Shown: in pieces, positions 6,879-10,477 of the stretch
Layout: each line of letters starts with the position of its first letter
Numbering within the stretch: the first letter of the stretch is position 1
From: Desulfobulbus sp.
Lineage (GTDB): Bacteria > Desulfobacterota > Desulfobulbia > Desulfobulbales > Desulfobulbaceae
NCBI GenBank assembly: GCA_030602145.1
Contig: JAUWAH010000042.1
Span: 1 to 10,477, forward strand
DNA length: 10,477 nt
Reading direction: 5' to 3'
Program-made: the position numbers and the translations under genes
Notes under the pieces: model-generated
What the model was told of the DNA's origin: nothing
Database searches by the model: none
What the model saw: the letters and a program-made list of their open reading frames with translations, nothing else

Positions 6879-7511
6879 TCAGGCGAGAACCGCCTGCTTC
6901 AACGCCTCGATGCCGAAGCGTTCCATGAACCGGGCCGACCGGGTCTTGAACTTGGCCTCCCGGAGATAGTAATTGAGGGTTTTGGTCACCAGGGACACGG
7001 CTTCGTCGTCGCTCAATCCCTCGGCCACCAGGTCGCCGATGCGCGGTCGCCCGGCACCGTTGCCGCCGAAGGAGAACCGCCAGCCCTTCTTTTCGGCGGT
7101 GAGCCCCACATCGCGGATCCAGGATTCGCAGCAGCAGAACCGGCAGCCGGAGATGCCCACCTTGACCTTGTACGGCAGGGGTCCGTCGAGTTCGATGGCC
7201 TTGATCCGCTCCCCCAGGGCGAGGGCGTCGCCCTGGCCGAACTGGCACCAGGTCCGGCCGGGACAGGCCTGGACATAATGGACCCGATGGCGGAGGTGGG
7301 GCAGTGTATCCGGGATGTTCAACTCGGCCTTGAGGGCTTCCATGGCCTCGGGTTCCATACCGAGGAAGGCCACCCGCTGGGCGCTGGTGATCTTGGTTTT
7401 CGGAATCCGGTACTTCCTGGCCAGGGCGGCCAGATGCTCCAACTCCTCGGGGCTGAGCAGGCCGGCGTTCAAATGGGGCAGGACGAGATAGGTTGTGCGA
7501 TGGTCGTTCAT
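6879..7511 (-). CDS. Small siroheme/[4Fe-4S] sulfite or nitrite reductase-like protein
   Basis: A 210-residue protein of the nitrite/sulfite reductase ferredoxin-like family, the size of the assimilatory-type low-molecular-weight sulfite reductase of Desulfovibrio. The siroheme-[4Fe-4S] ligands are visible as C83-x5-C89 (ACPGRTWCQFG) and C123-x3-C127 (GCRFCCCES). The N-terminal ferredoxin-like part (about 1-75) includes KITSAQRVAFLGM. In a normal family member the enzyme makes a six-electron reduction of sulfite or nitrite. Placement between hcp and a ferredoxin, under a likely HcpR promoter, favours a nitrogen oxide substrate (nitrite, hydroxylamine or NO), but this is inference. ATG 7511 was chosen because the alignment-like part begins at once (TTYLVLPHLNAG); upstream codons from 7562 read through the intergenic hairpin. 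The Shine-Dalgarno is weak. Confidence 0.9.
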   Translation of the reverse strand: MNDHRTTYLVLPHLNAGLLSPEELEHLAALARKYRIPKTKITSAQRVAFLGMEPEAMEALKAELNIPDTLPHLRHRVHYVQACPGRTWCQFGQGDALALGERIKAIELDGPLPYKVKVGISGCRFCCCESWIRDVGLTAEKKGWRFSFGGNGAGRPRIGDLVAEGLSDDEAVSLVTKTLNYYLREAKFKTRSARFMERFGIEALKQAVLA

Positions 7512-7528
7512 AATCCGATGCCTGGTAG

Positions 7529-7560
7529 GCCTCGACCGGACCGGTCGATCCGGTCGAGGC
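7529..7560 (-). other. Perfect stem-loop between hcp and the siroheme gene
   Basis: Arms gcctcgaccgg (7529-7539) and ccggtcgaggc (7550-7560) are an 11-bp perfect inverted repeat around a 10-nt loop that itself contains accggt. There is no T tract on either side. It fills most of the 73-bp gap within the operon, so it may set the ratio of hcp to downstream mRNA by blocking exonucleases or by partial termination. Confidence 0.6.
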
Positions 7561-7584
7561 ACTTGGGATTGAAGGAAAAAATGG

Positions 7585-9213
7585 TTAGCCGAGAATGGCC
7601 TTCAGATCGGCCTCCGGGGTATCCACCGGTTTGATGTCGAAGGTGTTGACCAAAAATTCGAGCACCGTCGGGCTGATGAAAGCCGGCAGCGACGGTCCGA
7701 GGCGAATGTCCTTGATGCCCAGATACAGCAGGGTCAGGAGGATGGCCACCGCCTTTTGCTCATACCAGGAGAGCACCATGGACAGCGGCAGGTCGTTGAC
7801 GCTGCAATCGAAGGCCTTGGCCAGGGCAACGGCGATCTGGATGGCCGAGTAAGCGTCGTTGCACTGGCCCACATCCAGCAGGCGCGGGATGCCGCCGATG
7901 TCGCCCAACTGCTTGTCGAAGAAGCGGAACTTGCCGCAGGCGAGCGTCAGCACCATGCAGTCGGCAGGAACCTGCTCGACGAAGCGGGTGAAGTAGTCGC
8001 GCCCCGGCTTGGCGCCGTCGCAACCGCCCACCAGGAAGAAGTGGCGGATGGCCTTCGCCTTGATCGCCTCGATCACCTTGTCGGCCACGCCGAGCACGGT
8101 GTTGCGGGCAAAGCCGACCAGAACCTGACCGTTGTCCACGTCATCGGTGAAGCCGTCCATGGCCAGGGCCATGGCCACCACGGCGGAATAATCCTTGTCG
8201 GTGATGTGCTTGACACCCGGCCAGCCGACCAGGCCGTTGGTGAAGACGCGGTCGATATAGTCCTCGCGCGGCTTCTGGATGCAGTTGGTGGTGAACAGGA
8301 TCGGTCCCGGAAAATTGGGGAACTCCTTGTGCTGATTCTGCCAGGCGGTGCCGAAATGTCCGTAGAAGTGGGGATATTTTTTCAGTTCCGGATAGCCGTG
8401 GCAGGGCAGCATCTCGCCGTGGGTGTAAATGTCGATGCCCTTGCCCTCGGTCTGCTTCAGCAGCAGTTCCAGGTCGTGCAGATCATGACCGGAGATGAGG
8501 ATGCACTTGTTCTTGCGGTGACCCAGCGGCACCGGGGTGGGGACCGGGTGGCCGTAGGTGCCGGTGTTGGCGGCATCGAGCAGTTCCATGGCCCGCAGGT
8601 TGATCTCGCCCGCCTTCATGGCCACCGGCACGCACTGCTCCACGGTCAACCCTTGAGCCAGCAGTACGGTCAGGGCCTCGTAGCAGAAGGCGGCCACTGC
8701 CGGGTCCTTCTGGCCGAGGATGGCGGCGTGATCGGCATAGGCGGCAATGCCCTTGAGCCCGTAAAGCAGCGTCTGCTTGAGCGAGCGGATGTTGACGTCG
8801 CTATCCAGGGATTCGATCAGGTTGAGCGCCTTGCCCTGCTCGGCCAGCTCGGCAACTGTCCCGGCCGGGATGAAGGTGGCCGGGGCCTCGGCAAAGTCGG
8901 TTGTGCCGCCGGCGGCCGCCACCTTGGCCTTCATGGCCTCGCGCAGCTCCACTGTCCGGTTGATCAGCACCACGAACCGGGCCGGATCGAAGTCGACATT
9001 GGTCAGGGTGGAGAAAATGGCCTCGTAGGCGAACAGATCGGTGGCGTCATCGACGATACCCAACCTGCGTCCCTCCTTGGCGTAGAGGGCCAGCCCCTGG
9101 AGGGCGTGGACGAGCAGATCCTGGAGATCGGCAACTTCCTCGTTCTTGCCGCAGACGCCGGCGATGGTGCATCCGATTCCCTTGGCGGTTTGTTCACACT
9201 GATTGCAAAACAT
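7585..9213 (-). CDS. hcp: Hydroxylamine reductase / hybrid-cluster protein (prismane protein), class I
   Basis: A 542-residue cytoplasmic iron-sulfur enzyme. The N-terminal cluster motif is C3-x2-C6-x8-C15-x5-C21, the class I pattern of anaerobes that holds a [4Fe-4S] cluster. The hybrid-cluster ligands known from Desulfovibrio Hcp all have counterparts: His243 (SGHDLHD), Glu267 (THGEMLP), Cys311 (TTNCIQ), Cys398 (GGCDGAKPGR, the persulfide position), Cys426 (LACGKFRF), Cys451 (GQCNDAYS), Glu485 and Lys487 (WYEQK). The family reduces hydroxylamine in vitro, and E. coli Hcp is regarded as an NO reductase and a protein S-nitrosylating factor. ATG 9213 has an excellent Shine-Dalgarno AAGGAGG (9226-9220) 6 nt away. 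It is first gene of the operon with the siroheme protein and ferredoxin-like protein; no hcr reductase gene is present, so the ferredoxin-like protein is the likely electron donor. Confidence 0.98.
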   Translation of the reverse strand: MFCNQCEQTAKGIGCTIAGVCGKNEEVADLQDLLVHALQGLALYAKEGRRLGIVDDATDLFAYEAIFSTLTNVDFDPARFVVLINRTVELREAMKAKVAAAGGTTDFAEAPATFIPAGTVAELAEQGKALNLIESLDSDVNIRSLKQTLLYGLKGIAAYADHAAILGQKDPAVAAFCYEALTVLLAQGLTVEQCVPVAMKAGEINLRAMELLDAANTGTYGHPVPTPVPLGHRKNKCILISGHDLHDLELLLKQTEGKGIDIYTHGEMLPCHGYPELKKYPHFYGHFGTAWQNQHKEFPNFPGPILFTTNCIQKPREDYIDRVFTNGLVGWPGVKHITDKDYSAVVAMALAMDGFTDDVDNGQVLVGFARNTVLGVADKVIEAIKAKAIRHFFLVGGCDGAKPGRDYFTRFVEQVPADCMVLTLACGKFRFFDKQLGDIGGIPRLLDVGQCNDAYSAIQIAVALAKAFDCSVNDLPLSMVLSWYEQKAVAILLTLLYLGIKDIRLGPSLPAFISPTVLEFLVNTFDIKPVDTPEADLKAILG

Positions 9214-9278
9214 GGCATTCCTCCTTGTGGTGGTGTTTTCCTGTCGCGTTCGAGGGCGTTCCTCAGTAGTATGGCTGG

Positions 9279-9284
9279 ACTGTA
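9279..9284 (-). promoter_or_regulatory. Probable -10 box of the hcp operon
   Basis: TACAGT on the - strand (4 of 6 to TATAAT). It would place the start of transcription near 9272, so that the HcpR-like palindrome is centred at about -41, the classical class II activator position. No -35 box is found at the right spacing, as expected for an activator-dependent promoter. Confidence 0.45.
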
Positions 9285-9304
9285 CCTCCTTTGCTGAACA
9301 ATTC

Positions 9305-9320
9305 TTTGATCTAGGTCAAA
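9305..9320. promoter_or_regulatory. HcpR-type operator in the hcp-hcpR divergent region
   Basis: TTTGATC-TA-GGTCAAA is palindromic except at one base. It agrees with the HcpR motif TTTGACCnnGGTCAAA reported for Desulfovibrio-type deltaproteobacteria (from memory) with one substitution. It is the only such palindrome I found in the window. It lies 92 bp upstream of hcp and 21 bp upstream of hcpR. For hcpR it would fall over or inside the promoter, consistent with negative autoregulation. Confidence 0.75.
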
Positions 9321-9341
9321 AACACCATATTTTTTCCCGGC

Positions 9342-10007
9342 ATGCAAAAAAAAACCGACATCCTGGCGGCAAGCCTGCTGTTCAGCGGCCTGCCGCCGGA
9401 ACAACTCGGCCAGATTGCCGCCATCGGCACAGGCAGGCGCTATGGCAAGGGAACAACCGTCTTCCACGAGGGCGATCCCGGCATCGGCTTCTACATGGTG
9501 GCCAGCGGCAAGGTGAAAATCTTCAAGACCTCCTTCGACGGCAAGGAGCAGATCCTGCATATCTTCGGCCCCGGCGAGCCCTTCGGCGAGGTCCCGGTCT
9601 TCCACGGCAGCCCCTTCCCGGCCAACGCCGAGACCCTGGCCGAGTCCGAGCTGCTCTTCTTCCCCCGGGCCGAATTCGTCGCCCTGATCACCGCCACCCC
9701 GTCGCTGGCCCTCAATATGCTGGCCGTGCTCGCTTTGCGGCTGCGGCGGTTTGCCGCCCAGATCGAAAACCTATCGCTCAAGGAGGTTCCCGCCCGGCTT
9801 GCCGCCCATCTCTGTTATCTGATGGACGAGCAGCAGCGCGACGACCGGGTGGTGCTCGACATCCCCAAGGGGCAACTGGCCAGCCTCCTGGGCACCAGTA
9901 GCGAAACCCTGTCGCGGATTTTCGGGCGGATGAGCGACGAGGGGCTCATCCGGGTGGAGGGCAAGACCATTGTCATCCTCGATGCCCCGGGGCTGCGGGA
10001 ACGATGA
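9342..10007 (+). CDS. hcpR: Crp/Fnr-family transcriptional regulator, HcpR-like
   Basis: A 221-residue regulator. The cyclic-nucleotide-binding-like beta barrel spans about 13-125 (GKVKIFKTSFDGKEQ, FGPGEPFGEV), the dimer helix about 126-146, and the winged helix about 170-213 with recognition helix SSETLSRIFGRM (186-197). The E188, S191, R192 pattern is that of Fnr, which reads TTGA half-sites and so fits the adjacent TTGA/TCAA palindrome. The Arg-Ser pair needed for cAMP in Crp is replaced (SPFPANAE), and there is only one Cys, so neither cAMP nor an Fnr-type cluster is expected. HcpR proteins are reported to sense NO through haem. It is divergent from the operon it probably controls. ATG 9342 has no recognisable Shine-Dalgarno, with TTTTTTCCCGGC just before it, and the mRNA may be nearly leaderless. 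Confidence 0.85.
   Translation: MQKKTDILAASLLFSGLPPEQLGQIAAIGTGRRYGKGTTVFHEGDPGIGFYMVASGKVKIFKTSFDGKEQILHIFGPGEPFGEVPVFHGSPFPANAETLAESELLFFPRAEFVALITATPSLALNMLAVLALRLRRFAAQIENLSLKEVPARLAAHLCYLMDEQQRDDRVVLDIPKGQLASLLGTSSETLSRIFGRMSDEGLIRVEGKTIVILDAPGLRER
9346..9354 (+). repeat. A9 homopolymer in codons 2-5 of hcpR
   Basis: Nine consecutive A residues directly after ATG-C, encoding Gln-Lys-Lys-Thr. A run of six T (9330-9335) lies a few bases upstream. In this GC-rich window it is the longest adenine run noticed. Loss or gain of one base would shift the frame from the fifth codon or earlier. Confidence 0.9.
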
Positions 10008-10108
10008 CGGCAACCCGATACCCGATCCCCATGGTCCGCACCGGGCGTCCATCGAAAACGGTCCATCCGCAAGCCGACAAGGCTCCCCTACCAACAAAGA
10101 GACGCATC

Positions 10109-10477
10109 ATGCCCTGGCTTTTCATCGTGTTCGTCCTGGCGATGGCATCCCCCGCCTGGGCGGGGATACCGGCCACACCGGTGATGACCCTTTACCGGTT
10201 CAACGGTCCGGTCGACTTTCCCTACTACGCCATCGACACCTTTCTCGCCTCCGGCCCCTCGACTCCCGCCGGCACCCTCGCCCAGGGAACCTCGGTCACC
10301 CCCTGCCTGGTGGTGCGCAACGGCGAGCCGTTGACCGACCGCGAGGGCATTCCTTACGTGGGCTTCGAGGTGGTGGTCGATGCCCGCACCGCCACCCCGG
10401 CGGCCACGGCACGCTACAACGACACCCTCAAGGCGCGGCAGGCCATGACCGTTGCCAACCACCACTGCGGCGGTGGC
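10109..10477 (+). CDS. Secreted protein of unknown function, N-terminal part (runs off window)
   Basis: Open frame of 123 codons with no stop before the window edge. It starts with a probable signal peptide MPWLFIVFVLAMASPAWA, cleaved after AWA before GIPATP. The mature part reads like a compact exported domain (TPVMTLYRFNG, VDFPYYAIDTFLASG, SVTPCLVVRNGEPL, IPYVGFEVVVDAR) and the visible end has NHHCGGG. Two cysteines are visible in the mature part. I do not recognise the family. Codons are strongly G/C-ending, as in neighbours. The n-region of the signal lacks Lys or Arg, and an in-frame ATG at 10031 would add KRR before the hydrophobic stretch. However, the intervening codons (CTA, CCA, ACA, AGA) look non-coding, so I prefer 10109. 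It lies 101 bp after hcpR with no terminator seen between, and could be co-transcribed. Confidence 0.7.
   Translation, partial: MPWLFIVFVLAMASPAWAGIPATPVMTLYRFNGPVDFPYYAIDTFLASGPSTPAGTLAQGTSVTPCLVVRNGEPLTDREGIPYVGFEVVVDARTATPAATARYNDTLKARQAMTVANHHCGGG

Noticed and set aside
6853..7248. Fusion of the ferredoxin frame to a long upstream part
   Set aside because: The upstream part is an out-of-frame shadow of the siroheme gene. ATG 6852 with a nearby purine-rich site gives the normal family N-terminus.
7756..9297. 513-codon open frame on the + strand
   Set aside because: Antisense of hcp; no protein-like motifs, while hcp on the other strand has all its metal ligands.
10088..10465. 125-codon open frame on the - strand at the right edge
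   Set aside because: Gly/Arg/His-rich with no recognisable motif. The + strand frame over the same bases has a signal peptide and a better protein-like composition.

Overview
The window looks like chromosome from a GC-rich, motile, strictly anaerobic deltaproteobacterium, most likely a sulfate reducer of the Desulfobulbus type (Desulfobulbales). This is inferred from a class I hybrid-cluster protein with the anaerobe-type N-terminal cysteine pattern, a small siroheme protein like the assimilatory-type sulfite reductase of Desulfovibrio, a four-iron/four-sulfur accessory protein, and a Crp/Fnr regulator with a site close to the HcpR motif described in these bacteria. No mobile element, tRNA, rRNA or CRISPR array was seen.

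Left part (1-5385): signal transduction. The 3' end of a chemoreceptor gene enters from the left on the + strand and stops at 830, followed by a clear intrinsic terminator. It carries a perfect 119-bp direct repeat at a 618-bp offset, which suggests an in-frame duplication of its whole signalling hairpin. On the - strand lie a double-Cache chemoreceptor (start 5159) and, downstream of it, a soluble PAS-PAS-histidine kinase-receiver hybrid (start 3039). The chemoreceptor has a near-consensus sigma-70 promoter. Two 20-bp palindromes sit directly behind its -35 box, and its roughly 120-nt leader can fold into two hairpins. I regard this promoter architecture and the chemoreceptor duplication as the most interesting undescribed signals here.

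Middle (5385-6108): a shikimate kinase family gene on the - strand, preceded by about 180 bp of non-coding DNA with inverted repeats.

Right part (6109-10007): a nitrosative-stress module. The - strand operon runs hcp, then a small siroheme/[4Fe-4S] reductase, then a ferredoxin-like Cys-rich protein. Divergent from it is hcpR, encoding an Fnr-like regulator without the Fnr iron-sulfur cysteines. The 128-bp divergent region holds one HcpR-like palindrome (TTTGATC-TA-GGTCAAA). It is placed about 41 bp upstream of the inferred hcp transcription start, as expected for class II activation. The likely logic is that HcpR senses NO or nitrite stress and switches on Hcp (NO/hydroxylamine reduction), the siroheme reductase and an electron-carrier protein.

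Right edge (10109-10477): the start of a secreted protein of unknown function that runs off the window. No intergenic stretch exceeds 300 bp. All calls are from reading the sequence alone; no database comparison was made.
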